Shown here in pieces: positions 1 through 8,023 of a DNA stretch of 64,000 nucleotides (within the stretch, counting starts at the first letter, position 1; each line of letters begins with the position of its first letter). Where the stretch lies: positions 372,001-436,000 of the forward strand of contig OY282363.1 in NCBI GenBank assembly GCA_958295695.1, read 5' to 3'. The notes beneath the pieces are model-generated. The model was given only the letters and a program-made list of their open reading frames with translations, was not told where the DNA came from and did not search any database. The position numbers and the translations under genes are program-made. The stretch comes from an uncultured Alphaproteobacteria bacterium. Lineage in GTDB: Bacteria > Pseudomonadota > Alphaproteobacteria > SP197.

Positions 1-2
1 AG

Positions 3-794
3 ATGGCGCTGCGCATGCCGGTCGCGCAGTTCCTGGAGCTGCGCGACGCCCTTCCGGGCCTGGACATCGTCGACGGCGCGCCCTGCCTGTGGGAGACCAG
101 ACGGGTCAAGACGCCGGCCGAGGTCGAGCGCATCCGCTTCGTCTGCCGGATCGCGAGCGAGGCCTACGAGGGGTTGTCGGACCTGATCTCCGTGGGCGAG
201 CACCTGCGCGAGGTCCGCCGGAAGCTCTCGATGGACATCCTGCGGCGGGGCGCCGACGCGACGCCCTTCCTTCCGGTCATCGCGGCGCGCGGCGGTGTGG
301 AGCAGATCGTCTGCGGCCCCCGGGACAAGACCCTCGATCCCGGCGACGTCCTGTTCATCGACACCGGCTCGACCTACGACGGCTACTTCTGCGATTTCGA
401 CCGCAACTGGGCCGTGGGCGAGATCGGCGACGCGGCGCGGCGCGCGAACGCCGCGGTGTGGGACGCGACCGAGGCCGGGATCGCCGCGGCGCGGCCGGGG
501 GCGACCGCGCGGGAGGTCTGGTTGGCGCAGGCGAAAGTCGTCGAGGACGCCGGTTCGCTCGGCAACAACGTCGGCCGCATGGGCCATGGACTCGGTCTGC
601 AGCTCACCGAGCCGCCGTCGAACATGCCGGGCGACGACACGGTGCTGGAGCCCGGCGTCGTGCTCACCATCGAGCCCGGCATGGAGTTCGCGCCGGGCAA
701 GATGATCGTCCACGAGGAGAACGTCGCGATTACCGGGGACGGCTGCGAGCTGCTCACCGAACGCGCGCCGCGCGAGATGTGGCGGATCCGGTAG
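3..794 (+). CDS. M24-family aminopeptidase/creatinase-like protein, 3' part
   Basis: C-terminal catalytic part of a pita-bread-fold metallopeptidase (Xaa-Pro aminopeptidase/creatinase family). The five expected metal ligands are all visible in fragment numbering: Asp120 in FIDTGS, Asp131 in CDFDRN, His195 in GHGLGLQL, Glu224 in TIEPGM, and a Glu near 238 in VHEENV. Full-length relatives are near 390 residues with an N-terminal creatinase domain, so this gene begins before the window and the methionine at base 3 is probably internal. It converges on rpoH. The exact substrate (Xaa-Pro peptide, creatine-like compound or other) cannot be told from the fragment. Confidence 0.85.
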   Translation: MALRMPVAQFLELRDALPGLDIVDGAPCLWETRRVKTPAEVERIRFVCRIASEAYEGLSDLISVGEHLREVRRKLSMDILRRGADATPFLPVIAARGGVEQIVCGPRDKTLDPGDVLFIDTGSTYDGYFCDFDRNWAVGEIGDAARRANAAVWDATEAGIAAARPGATAREVWLAQAKVVEDAGSLGNNVGRMGHGLGLQLTEPPSNMPGDDTVLEPGVVLTIEPGMEFAPGKMIVHEENVAITGDGCELLTERAPREMWRIR

Positions 795-882
795 CCCTCG
801 GAGCGTCCCGTCCTCGACACGCGCGCCACGGGGCGGCGCGTCGACACGCCGATCGTCCGGCCGGCCGGTCCGGAACGATGTG

Positions 883-1767
883 TCAGCCCGCGGCGCTCCG
901 GCGCTTCGCGGCGACGTTGCGCACCGACTTCTGGAGCTTCTCGAAGGCGCGCACCTCGATCTGGCGGACACGTTCGCGGCTGATCCCGTACTCTCGGGAA
1001 AGATCCTCGAGAGTCTTGGGATTCTCGGAAAGCCGGCGCTCGACCAGGATGTGGCGCTCGCGGTCGTTCAGGCTCTCCATCGCGGCGGAGAGCAGCGCGC
1101 GGCGCGACTCCAGCTCCTGCCGGTCGCCGAGAAGCTCTTCCTGGCTGTCGCTTTCGTCGACCAGCCAGTCCTGCCATTCGCCGTCGCCGTCCTGCCGCAG
1201 CGGCGCGTTCAGCGAGTGGTCCGGGCTCGACAGGCGCCGGTTCATGGACACGACGTCCTGCTCGGGCACATCGAGCCGGTCGGCGATCTCGGTCACCGTC
1301 TCGGGCGGCAGGTCGCCATCGTCTATCGCCTGGAGCTGCCCCTTCACCTTTCTGAGGTTGAAGAACAGTTTCTTCTGGGCGGCGGTCGTTCCCATCTTCA
1401 CCAGGGACCACGAGTGCAGGATGTACTCCTGGATCGCCGCGCGGATCCACCACATGGCGTAGGTCGCGAGCCGGAAGCCCTTGTCGGGATCGAAGCGCTT
1501 GACCGCCTGCATCAGGCCGACGTTGCCTTCCGAGATGAGCTCGGCGAGCGGCAGGCCGTAGCCGCGGTAGCCCATGGCGATCTTGGCGACCAGACGCAGA
1601 TGGCTCGTCACCAGCTCGTGCGCGGCGTCGACGTCGCCGTCCTCGCGCCAGCGCTTGGCGAGGCGGAACTCCTGCTCCGCCTCCAGCATGGGAAATTTCC
1701 TTATCCGGCGCAGGTAGGCCGACAGGCTGCTGTCCGGGGTCAGGGCGGGAAGGTTGACTTGGGCCAT
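883..1767 (-). CDS. rpoH: RNA polymerase heat-shock sigma factor RpoH (sigma-32)
   Basis: A 294-residue sigma-70-family factor of heat-shock type. It directs RNA polymerase to promoters of chaperone and protease genes. Region 2 is intact (ISEGNVGLMQAVKRFDP, then the WWIRAAIQEYIL helix for -10 recognition). The RpoH box follows (QKKLFFNLRKVK, about residues 131-142), which separates RpoH from RpoD, and region 4 carries the SREYGISRERVRQIE helix-turn-helix. The ATG at 1767 is chosen because MAQVNLP is the usual N-terminus; an in-frame upstream start would add 20 unrelated residues. It lies downstream of an RluA-type pseudouridine synthase on the same strand, an arrangement common in alphaproteobacteria. 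Confidence 0.95.
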   Translation of the reverse strand: MAQVNLPALTPDSSLSAYLRRIRKFPMLEAEQEFRLAKRWREDGDVDAAHELVTSHLRLVAKIAMGYRGYGLPLAELISEGNVGLMQAVKRFDPDKGFRLATYAMWWIRAAIQEYILHSWSLVKMGTTAAQKKLFFNLRKVKGQLQAIDDGDLPPETVTEIADRLDVPEQDVVSMNRRLSSPDHSLNAPLRQDGDGEWQDWLVDESDSQEELLGDRQELESRRALLSAAMESLNDRERHILVERRLSENPKTLEDLSREYGISRERVRQIEVRAFEKLQKSVRNVAAKRRSAAG

Positions 1768-1864
1768 GTCGCTCTCGGGTGTCGCTCCGGGCGCGCGCGA
1801 ACCGCATCCCTGCGCGCCATTGTACACGCATGGGGACGGGAGAGCCTAGCGGGGGCGGGACCGC

Positions 1865-2848
1865 CTACGTCGCGGGATAGGCGTCGTCGAGCGCCTCGAC
1901 AAGACCCGCCATGTCCTCCGGCAGCGCGCTGTCGAACTCCAGCGGGATCTTTGTGGCGGGATGATGGAAACCCAGGCGCGCGGCGTGGAGCGCCTGGCGG
2001 CCGAGCCGGCCGAGGGCCGCGGCGGCCGGTTCGGGCAGCCGGCCCGCGCGCGCGCGGTTCCCGGCGCCGTAGAGCCGGTCCCCCAGCGCGGCGTGGCCGA
2101 TGTGGCTCATGTGGACGCGGATCTGGTGGGTCCGGCCCGTGGCGAGCCCGCACCGGACGAGCGAGACCGCCGCGCCCCAGCTCCGTTCGACGGCGTAGCG
2201 GGTGAGCGCCGGTTTGCCGCCGCGGCGCAGCACGGCCATCTTCTTGCGGTTGCGCGGGCCGCGCCCGATCGCGCCCTCGATCTCGCCCCGGCCCGGGGCG
2301 GGCGCGCCCCAGACGAGCGCCCGGTAGGTGCGCGACACCCGCCGGGCGGCGAGCGCGTTCGAGAGCCGGATATGGGCGTCGTCGGTCTTGGCGACGACCA
2401 TCAGCCCGCTCGTGTCCTTGTCGAGCCGGTGCACGATCCCGGGACGCTTCTCGCCGCCGACGCCCGAAAGGCTGTCGCCGCAATGGGCGATCAGCGCGTT
2501 GACCAGCGTGCCGTCGGGATGGCCGGCGGCCGGATGCACCACGAGGCCCGCGGGCTTGTCGACCACCAGCAGATGCTCGTCCTCGTGGACGATCCGAAAC
2601 GGGATCGCCTGCGCCCGGGGGCGGGCCGGGCGGGTTGGCGGCACGTCGAGCGTGAGGCGCTCCGCCGGTTTGACCCGGTATCCGGCCTCCGTTACCGTCC
2701 GCCCTCCCGCGATCAGGCGGCCTTCGGCGATCAGGGTCTGGACGCGCGTCCTGGAGAGGCCGGGGTGGGCGTCGGCCAGCACCCGGTCGAGCCGGCGGCC
2801 CGCCTCGGCGCCGGCCACGATGTGGCCCAGGGAACGTCGTTCGGTCAC
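1865..2848 (-). CDS. RluA-family 23S rRNA pseudouridine synthase (RluD-like)
   Basis: A 327-residue pseudouridine synthase. An N-terminal S4-type RNA-binding segment (about residues 15-75, with LSRTRVQTLI) precedes the catalytic domain. The RluA signature HRLDKDTSGL has the catalytic Asp at about residue 143, and GRTHQIRVH follows near residue 235. These enzymes isomerise specific uridines in 23S rRNA; the overall arrangement is closest to RluD, but substrate position is inferred. It is transcribed toward rpoH with about a 100-base gap and is divergent from the small membrane-protein gene at 2897. Confidence 0.9.
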   Translation of the reverse strand: MTERRSLGHIVAGAEAGRRLDRVLADAHPGLSRTRVQTLIAEGRLIAGGRTVTEAGYRVKPAERLTLDVPPTRPARPRAQAIPFRIVHEDEHLLVVDKPAGLVVHPAAGHPDGTLVNALIAHCGDSLSGVGGEKRPGIVHRLDKDTSGLMVVAKTDDAHIRLSNALAARRVSRTYRALVWGAPAPGRGEIEGAIGRGPRNRKKMAVLRRGGKPALTRYAVERSWGAAVSLVRCGLATGRTHQIRVHMSHIGHAALGDRLYGAGNRARAGRLPEPAAAALGRLGRQALHAARLGFHHPATKIPLEFDSALPEDMAGLVEALDDAYPAT

Positions 2849-2896
2849 GCCCCGTTGTGGGACGATTCGTTCCGGACTTCCAGCCGGAGAGAGCGC

Positions 2897-3217
2897 ATGG
2901 ACCGTCCGCCCGCCGCGATCAAGGCCGTCGTCATCGGCCTGGGCCTCGCCATCGTGGGCCTCACGGCGATTCTGGTCTTCGGGATCGTCGATCGCGCGGG
3001 CGACGGCATGGCGGACGGGACGGGTTCGCGCGCCGGCGACTTCGCCGACGTGGCCGTCGCGCTGCCGGCCGGAGCCCGGGTTTCCGCCATGGCCGTCGAG
3101 GACGACGCGCTCTCGCTCCTGCTCGATCTGCCGTCGGGCGCCCAGGCGGTCGCGACCGTGGACCGGCGCACGGGCGAGACGCTCGGCGTCCTCGAGCTCC
3201 TCTCCCGCGGCGAATAG
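2897..3217 (+). CDS. Small single-pass membrane protein (DUF6476-like)
   Basis: A 106-residue protein. After MDRPPAAIKA comes one strongly hydrophobic segment (about residues 10-31, VVIGLGLAIVGLTAILVF). A short soluble domain follows, with alternating acidic and hydrophobic stretches ending in TGETLGVLELLSRGE. The ATG is preceded by a GGAGAGA ribosome-binding site. Size and layout resemble the DUF6476 proteins found beside RluD-like genes in alphaproteobacteria, but that assignment is from memory. The function is unknown. It ends 11 bases before the threonine aldolase start, so the two are probably co-transcribed. Confidence 0.7.
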   Translation: MDRPPAAIKAVVIGLGLAIVGLTAILVFGIVDRAGDGMADGTGSRAGDFADVAVALPAGARVSAMAVEDDALSLLLDLPSGAQAVATVDRRTGETLGVLELLSRGE

Positions 3218-3228
3218 GTCCGGCGATC

Positions 3229-4266
3229 GTGGCCGCGCCCCATTTCGGCAGCGACAACGTCTCGGGCGTCGCGCCAGAGATCCTGGAGGCGCTCGCGGCC
3301 GCGAACGCGGGCGGCGTCGATTCCTATGGCGGAGACGCCCTGACCGGAAGCCTCGACGCCCGTTTCGCCGAGGTCTTCGAGACGGACGTTTCCGTGCTTC
3401 CGGTCGGCACGGGGACCGTCGCCAACGACCTCGCGGTCTCGTTCATCGCGCCGCCCTGGGGCGCGGTCTACTGCCACCGCGACTCCCACATCGTGGTGGA
3501 CGAGGCCAACGGCCCGGAGTTCTTCAGCGGCGGCGCCAAGCTCGCCGACCTGCCGGGCGAGCACGGCCGGCTGGATCCCGCGACCGTCCGCGCCGCCGCC
3601 ACGGCGTTCGATCCGACGGATGTGCACCATCCCATGCGGGCGGGCCTCTCGATCACGCAGGCGACGGAGCGGGGCACGCTCTATTCCGTCGACGAGGTCG
3701 CCGCGCTGGGCGCTCTCGCCGCCGAACTCGGGCTGGCCTTCCACATGGACGGCGCCCGTTTCGCCAACGCGGTCGCCGCGCTGGGCTGCGCGCCGGCCGA
3801 CATCGCATGGAAGGCCGGCGTCGACATCCTGTCGTTCGGGGCGACCAAGAACGGCTGCATGGCGGTCGAGGCGCTCGTGGTGTTCGGCGACAGGCGCGGG
3901 GAGTTCGACACGCTGCGGCGCCTCCACAAGCGCGCCGGGCAGCTCTTCAGCAAGATGCGGTTCTTCGCCGCCCAGCTCGACGCCTATCTCGCCGACGGGC
4001 GCTGGCTGGCCTGGGCGGGCCACGCCAACGCCATGGCGCGCCGCCTCGCCGACGGACTGGCGGCGATAGACGGCGTCGAACTGCTGCATCCCGTCCAGGC
4101 CAACGAGATCTTCCTCAAGATGCCGGAAGCGGCGTTCGAACGGATGAAGACCACCGGGTTCGGGTTCTATCCGCCCGGTCCGGCGGGCGACATCCGGCTC
4201 GTGACGGCGTTCGACACCGATGCGGGCGATGTCGATGCCCTGATCGCGGCGGCCGGGGGATGCTGA
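3229..4266 (+). CDS. ltaE: Low-specificity L-threonine aldolase
   Basis: PLP enzyme that cleaves threonine/allo-threonine to glycine and acetaldehyde. The 345-residue product begins at GTG 3229, giving the family's usual N-terminus with HFGSDNVSG, eleven bases after the preceding stop. The PLP lysine is Lys207 in FGATKNG, Asp174 in HMDGARF binds the pyridine nitrogen, and the histidine in RDSHIVVDE stacks on the cofactor. A longer in-frame reading exists upstream but covers the neighbouring membrane-protein gene and lacks homologous character. A strong hairpin follows the stop codon directly. Confidence 0.93.
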   Translation: MAAPHFGSDNVSGVAPEILEALAAANAGGVDSYGGDALTGSLDARFAEVFETDVSVLPVGTGTVANDLAVSFIAPPWGAVYCHRDSHIVVDEANGPEFFSGGAKLADLPGEHGRLDPATVRAAATAFDPTDVHHPMRAGLSITQATERGTLYSVDEVAALGALAAELGLAFHMDGARFANAVAALGCAPADIAWKAGVDILSFGATKNGCMAVEALVVFGDRRGEFDTLRRLHKRAGQLFSKMRFFAAQLDAYLADGRWLAWAGHANAMARRLADGLAAIDGVELLHPVQANEIFLKMPEAAFERMKTTGFGFYPPGPAGDIRLVTAFDTDAGDVDALIAAAGGC

Positions 4267-4295
4267 CGGCGGCGGTCGGGGCCCGACCGCCGCCG
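4267..4295 (+). terminator. Perfect hairpin directly after ltaE
   Basis: Perfect inverted repeat, arms 4267-4280 and 4282-4295 (14 bases each, CGGCGGCGGTCGGG and its complement), separated by one base. It starts on the base after the TGA of the threonine aldolase gene. There is no T-run, so it is a strong RNA hairpin that would block or protect transcript ends rather than a textbook intrinsic terminator. Confidence 0.55.
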
Positions 4296-4576
4296 AATGC
4301 GCCGGCCGAACGACGGTCGGGAACCGGCGCGCGGAACGTCCGGCGACCGGCGGCGCTGGAAAAGGACCGCGCCGTTCTCCCGGGCGACAAGATGGCCGCG
4401 CGGCTGGAACATGCTCTTCGTCGCCGTCAACTCCGCGGCGCGGGTCGCGTCGACGGCCCGGTCGTCGCGAAGCGCACGAACAAGGGCGTGTCGAGCCGGA
4501 AAGTCCGGTCGATGGCGGGAGCGCGCGCGGCCGTCGCCGCCCGGTCGCCTTCCCGCTCCAAAGGGTCGCCGGGCGG
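4296..4576. other. Intergenic stretch with no supported gene
   Basis: Between the ltaE hairpin and the end of the DUF934 gene on the other strand. Open frames exist on both strands here, but they are Arg/Ala/Pro-rich products expected of 70% GC DNA, with no motif, no ribosome-binding site and no family resemblance. No promoter, RNA or repeat was recognised. Confidence 0.5.
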
Positions 4577-5062
4577 TCAGGCGCGGTGGCGGCGCGCGAC
4601 CGTGGGCCGGCCGTCGGCGGCGGCCTGGTAGGTGACGCTGATCTCGTTCGCCGCGGACAGCCACGCTTGGGGATCGGCGTCGGAGGCCACCTCGAAGGCG
4701 TCGATGCCGCAGCGGCGCATGAAGGCGCACTGGTCGCGCAGCACGTCGCCGACGGCGCGCAATTCCCCGGCGAAGCCGTACCGCTCGCGCAGCTTGCGGG
4801 CGTGGGAGTAGGGCCGGCCGTCCGTGAACTTCGGGAACTCCAGGCAGATCACGGCGAAGCGGTCGAGGTCGCCGGCCAGGGCGTCGGGCGCCTCGTCGCT
4901 CGCAAGCACGAGGCCGAGCGGCTCGCCGCGTTCCTCCAGACGGTCGCGCTCGTCGCGCCAGCGCCGCGGCGAGACGATCGCCGGGCCGTCGGGGAGCGGC
5001 TCGTCGTCGCCGACCCGCGTCCAGGGATCGTCCGCGACGGCGCCGTCCCTAATGAGCGGCAT
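4577..5062 (-). CDS. DUF934 family protein, partner of sulfite reductase
   Basis: A 161-residue protein with the features of DUF934: MPLIRDGAV start, a middle LVLASDE segment, and the conserved core ICLEFPKFTDGRPYS followed by ARKLRERYGF and RAVGDVLRDQCAFMRRCG. These proteins sit almost always next to assimilatory sulfite/nitrite reductase and sulfate-assimilation genes, and a role in that electron or sulfur pathway is inferred; no biochemical function is established to my knowledge. The ATG at 5062 overlaps the end of cysI by 14 bases, so translation is probably coupled. It is the last gene of the DUF2849-cysI-DUF934 operon. Confidence 0.88.
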   Translation of the reverse strand: MPLIRDGAVADDPWTRVGDDEPLPDGPAIVSPRRWRDERDRLEERGEPLGLVLASDEAPDALAGDLDRFAVICLEFPKFTDGRPYSHARKLRERYGFAGELRAVGDVLRDQCAFMRRCGIDAFEVASDADPQAWLSAANEISVTYQAAADGRPTVARRHRA

Positions 5063-6707
5063 AGAGCGCGTCCTTGAAGGGCTGGAGGCCGACCCGGCGG
5101 TAGGCGTCGAGGAACCGCTCGCCGGGCCGGCGGATGTCCAGGTAGACGTCCACGACGGTCTCGACCGCGTCGGCGACGGCCCCGGCCGGGAAGGCCGGGC
5201 CGACGACATCGCCCAGCGAGGCCGTCTGCGTTCCGTCGCCGCCCAGCGTGATCTGGTAGTGCTCCGCGCCCTTCTTGTCGACGCCGAGGATGCCGATGTG
5301 GCCGACGTGGTGGTGGCCGCAGGCGTTGATGCAGCCCGAGATCTTGAGCTTGAGCTCGCCGATGTCGCGCTGGCGGTCGAGGTCGGCGAACCGCTCGCCG
5401 ATCTCCTGGGCCACCGGGATCGAGCGCGCGTTGGCGAGGCTGCAGTAGTCGAGGCCCGGGCAGGCGATGATGTCGGTGACGAGCCCCGCGTTGGGCGTCG
5501 CGAGGCCGGCCTCGGCCAGGCCCCGCCAGAGGTCCGGCAGGTCCCGCTGGGCGACATCGGGCAAGACGAGGTTCTGCTCGTGGCTCACCCGGAGCTCGCC
5601 GAAGCCGAAGCGGTCGGCCAGGTCGGCCGCCGCCTCCATCTGCCCGGCCGTGGCGTCGCCCGGAACGCCGCCGACGGGCTTCAGCGAGACCGTGACGATG
5701 GCGTAGCCGGGCTGCTTGTGGGCCGAGACCGACGCGGCGCTCCAGCGGGCGAAGTCCCCGTTCTCCTCCAGCGCCGCCGCCAGGGCGGCCGGACGGTCCT
5801 CGAGGGCGCGGTAGGCCGGCGGCTGGAAGAAGGCGCGGACGCGGGCGAGCTCGCCGCCCGGCAGCGCCTGGGGCGCCTCCCGCCACAGGGCGGCGAACTC
5901 GTCCTCGACGAGCCGGGTGAAGGCTTCGACGCCGGTCTGGTGGATCAGGATCTTGATGCGCGCCTTGTAGAGGTTGTCGCGCCGGCCGAGCTGGTTGTAG
6001 ACGCGCAGGATCGCTTCCAGATAGGTCAGGAGTTGGGGCACAGGCAGGAAGCCACGGATGACGTGGCCGATCATCGGCGTGCGTCCCTGGCCGCCGCCCA
6101 CGACGACCTCGAAGCCCGCCTCGCCCCCGTCGTCCCTGACCATGCGCAGGCCGATGTCGTGGACCTTCACGGCCGCGCGGTCGTCCGGCGCGCCGGTCAG
6201 CGCGATCTTGAACTTGCGCGGCAGGAACGAGAACTCCGGGTGCAGCGTGGACCACTGGCGGACGATCTCGGCGTAGACGCGGGGGTCGTCGATCTCGCCG
6301 GCCGCGACGCCGGCGAAGGGGTCGGCGGTGACGTTGCGGATGCAGTTGCCGCTGGTCTGGATGGCGTGCATCTCGACCTCGGCGAGCTCCTCCAGGATGT
6401 CCGGGACCTGCTCCAGCCTGGGCCAGTTGAACTGGATGTTCTGGCGCGTGGTGAAGTGGCCGTAGCCCCTGTCGTAGACCCGCGCGACGCGGGCCAGCCG
6501 GCGCATCTGGACGGACGACAGCACGCCGTAGGGAATGGCGACCCGCAGCATGTAGGCGTGGAGCTGCAGGTAGAGGCCGTTCATCAGGCGCAGCGGCTTG
6601 AACTCGTCCTCGGTCAACTCGCCGGCGACGCGGCGGCGCACCTGGTCGCGGAACTGGGCGACCCGTTCGTCGACCAGCGCGCGGTCGAACTCGTCGTAGC
6701 GGTACAT
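5049..6707 (-). CDS. cysI: Sulfite/nitrite reductase hemoprotein (siroheme, 4Fe-4S)
   Basis: A 552-residue member of the assimilatory sulfite/nitrite reductase family, which uses coupled siroheme and a 4Fe-4S cluster for six-electron reduction of sulfite to sulfide (or nitrite to ammonia). The four cluster cysteines are Cys416 and Cys422 in CPGLDYC and Cys459 and Cys463 in CINAC, followed by GHHHVGHIG. The N-terminal half carries the expected YGHFTTRQNIQFNW and TSGNCIRNV segments. Sulfite versus nitrite preference cannot be fixed from sequence; the DUF2849 and DUF934 neighbours favour sulfite assimilation. No siroheme synthase (cysG) or PAPS reductase (cysH) gene is in this operon, although both commonly accompany it. 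Confidence 0.92.
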   Translation of the reverse strand: MYRYDEFDRALVDERVAQFRDQVRRRVAGELTEDEFKPLRLMNGLYLQLHAYMLRVAIPYGVLSSVQMRRLARVARVYDRGYGHFTTRQNIQFNWPRLEQVPDILEELAEVEMHAIQTSGNCIRNVTADPFAGVAAGEIDDPRVYAEIVRQWSTLHPEFSFLPRKFKIALTGAPDDRAAVKVHDIGLRMVRDDGGEAGFEVVVGGGQGRTPMIGHVIRGFLPVPQLLTYLEAILRVYNQLGRRDNLYKARIKILIHQTGVEAFTRLVEDEFAALWREAPQALPGGELARVRAFFQPPAYRALEDRPAALAAALEENGDFARWSAASVSAHKQPGYAIVTVSLKPVGGVPGDATAGQMEAAADLADRFGFGELRVSHEQNLVLPDVAQRDLPDLWRGLAEAGLATPNAGLVTDIIACPGLDYCSLANARSIPVAQEIGERFADLDRQRDIGELKLKISGCINACGHHHVGHIGILGVDKKGAEHYQITLGGDGTQTASLGDVVGPAFPAGAVADAVETVVDVYLDIRRPGERFLDAYRRVGLQPFKDALYAAH

Positions 6708-6722
6708 GGCGGGCCTCCGGAT

Positions 6723-7037
6723 CTATGGCGCTCGCGGCGGCCGGCCCCCGGCCGGGCGGCCGGGGCCGAAGCGCACCGTGGGACCGTGGGCGCGGATCGC
6801 CTCCTTGATGTGGCGGGGCCTGACGCCCCGGGCGTCGGCCTCGACCGCGATCGGGTAGGGGCCGACCACGATCCCGTCGGCGACGGCGCGCTCGGCGAGC
6901 GCGAGCATGGCGTCGCCCCCGCTCCCGTCGGCGTCGACGAGCGCGGCGTCCAGGCGCGCGCTCCAGCGCCCCCCGGGCGCCATGTACACCACCGCCCCGT
7001 CCAGCAGGCGGTTCGCGGTCACGACCGTCGCGGCCAT
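6723..7037 (-). CDS. DUF2849 domain protein, first gene of the cysI operon
   Basis: A 104-residue protein beginning MAATVVTANRLLDGAVVYM, typical of DUF2849, a small family encoded directly upstream of cysI in alphaproteobacteria. It has no membrane segment or known catalytic motif; the C-terminal tail is Pro/Gly/Arg-rich (GPGRPAGGRPPRAP). It ends 15 bases before cysI starts, so it heads this operon. A role in sulfite reduction, perhaps as a small accessory or regulatory protein, is inferred from context only. Confidence 0.85.
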   Translation of the reverse strand: MAATVVTANRLLDGAVVYMAPGGRWSARLDAALVDADGSGGDAMLALAERAVADGIVVGPYPIAVEADARGVRPRHIKEAIRAHGPTVRFGPGRPAGGRPPRAP

Positions 7038-7351
7038 GGTCCGGCCCTCCGCGCGACGCCACGCGCCGCGAAACCCGGATGGGATCGCGGACGGCGTCGT
7101 CCCGAATCGGCGGCGGTGACGATAATGATAGGACCGAGGCCCCCGGCTTTCAAGAGGATTCCAGCGGCGGCCTGGCTGGCGCCAGCGCCTTGGCCGCGGC
7201 CAAGGCGGATCGCCTTTACATCCGCGATCCGAAGCGCCGTGAGCGCGCCTCCGCGATCCCACCGGCGGTTCGGGGAAGTCCCCGGTCGGCGCGGCGGGAG
7301 CACGGTTCTCCATCCGCGCGCCGAAAACCCTGTCTCCGGGGGCGGACAGGC
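7038..7351. other. Intergenic region between the cys operon and the restriction-modification operon
   Basis: No supported gene. It should contain the start signals of the DUF2849-cysI-DUF934 operon and the end of the restriction-modification operon; both run on the minus strand. Two inverted repeats stand out: a perfect 16-base palindrome at 7189-7204 (CTTGGCCGCGGCCAAG) and a GGATCGC/GCGATCC stem at 7207-7230 with a 10-base loop. The second could end transcription of the upstream operon. A possible 94-residue minus-strand frame has no ribosome-binding site or recognisable domain. Confidence 0.5.
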
Positions 7352-8023
7352 TCAGGGGCCCACCGCCGCCGAGTTGTGGTTGTAGGTCGGCCAGTCGGGC
7401 TCGTAGTCGTCAACGGCTTGGAGCCCCCAAACGGCCCAGTTGTCACGAGTGCCCCTGCCGAACAGTTCGAGATACGGTCCCCGGCTACACCGCTCGATGA
7501 GCTCGTATTGCTCGTCCGGCTTTCTCGAATGCTCCCGCTTGCGCGACTGGATCATGTTCACTTGGCGTCGGCCCGGCGACAGGGTGCGCGCGGCCTTGCC
7601 CCGGACGCCGAACAGCAGGATCTCCGTGACGTTTCTGAAATAGAAGCCGACCCCCCGGCCGTCGGAGCCGCCGTCCTTGCGGACCTTGTGCCAGATTATA
7701 TTCGACTTGTACTCGAACCCCCACGACGCCAGCACATGGAGCCCATGGGGCAACAAGGCGTTCGGCACCCAAAGATAGAGGTGGGCCGGATCGTTCATCG
7801 CGTCGCCCACCGGCAGGGACGCGATCTCCTCGAAGGACAGGGTCTCGTAGCGCGAGAGCCTGCGATGTTCGGGCGCCATCTTGCCGGTCCTGTTCGCGAA
7901 GCGCCACGGCGGGTCGGCCAGGACGGTCGAGAACCGGCGGTCTCCGACGAACGCCCTCAACGCGCCGGCCGGGTCCGGGGAATTCGGCGCGGGCGGGCGA
8001 TCCCCGCGCCCGACGCCCGTCAC
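7352..8023 (-). CDS. MT-A70 family adenine-N6 DNA methyltransferase
   Basis: A 223-residue MT-A70-type methyltransferase with the catalytic DPPW motif at residues 37-40 (STVLADPPWRF). The usual downstream segments HLYLWVPNALLPHG and FEYKSNIIWHKV follow, then a conserved EILLFGVRGK region and a CSRGPYLELFGRGTR end. The GTG at 8023 is chosen because it overlaps the TGA of the endonuclease gene (GTGA, four-base overlap), implying coupled translation. It probably makes N6-methyladenine, either as a second protective methylase of the restriction system or as a modification partner; the target sequence is unknown. Confidence 0.85.
   Translation of the reverse strand: MTGVGRGDRPPAPNSPDPAGALRAFVGDRRFSTVLADPPWRFANRTGKMAPEHRRLSRYETLSFEEIASLPVGDAMNDPAHLYLWVPNALLPHGLHVLASWGFEYKSNIIWHKVRKDGGSDGRGVGFYFRNVTEILLFGVRGKAARTLSPGRRQVNMIQSRKREHSRKPDEQYELIERCSRGPYLELFGRGTRDNWAVWGLQAVDDYEPDWPTYNHNSAAVGP

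Noticed and set aside
883..1827. Longer RpoH starting at 1827
   Set aside because: The 20 extra residues (MYNGAQGCGSRAPGATPESD) are not found at RpoH N-termini; MAQVNLP at 1767 is the expected start.
4297..4635. Plus-strand 112-residue frame in the ltaE/DUF934 gap
   Set aside because: Arg-rich composition typical of shadow frames in high-GC DNA, no family resemblance, and it overlaps the 3' end of DUF934.
7019..7303. Minus-strand frame of 94 residues overlapping the cys operon promoter region
   Set aside because: Low-complexity Arg/Gly product, no ribosome-binding site, overlaps DUF2849; it looks like a by-product of high GC.
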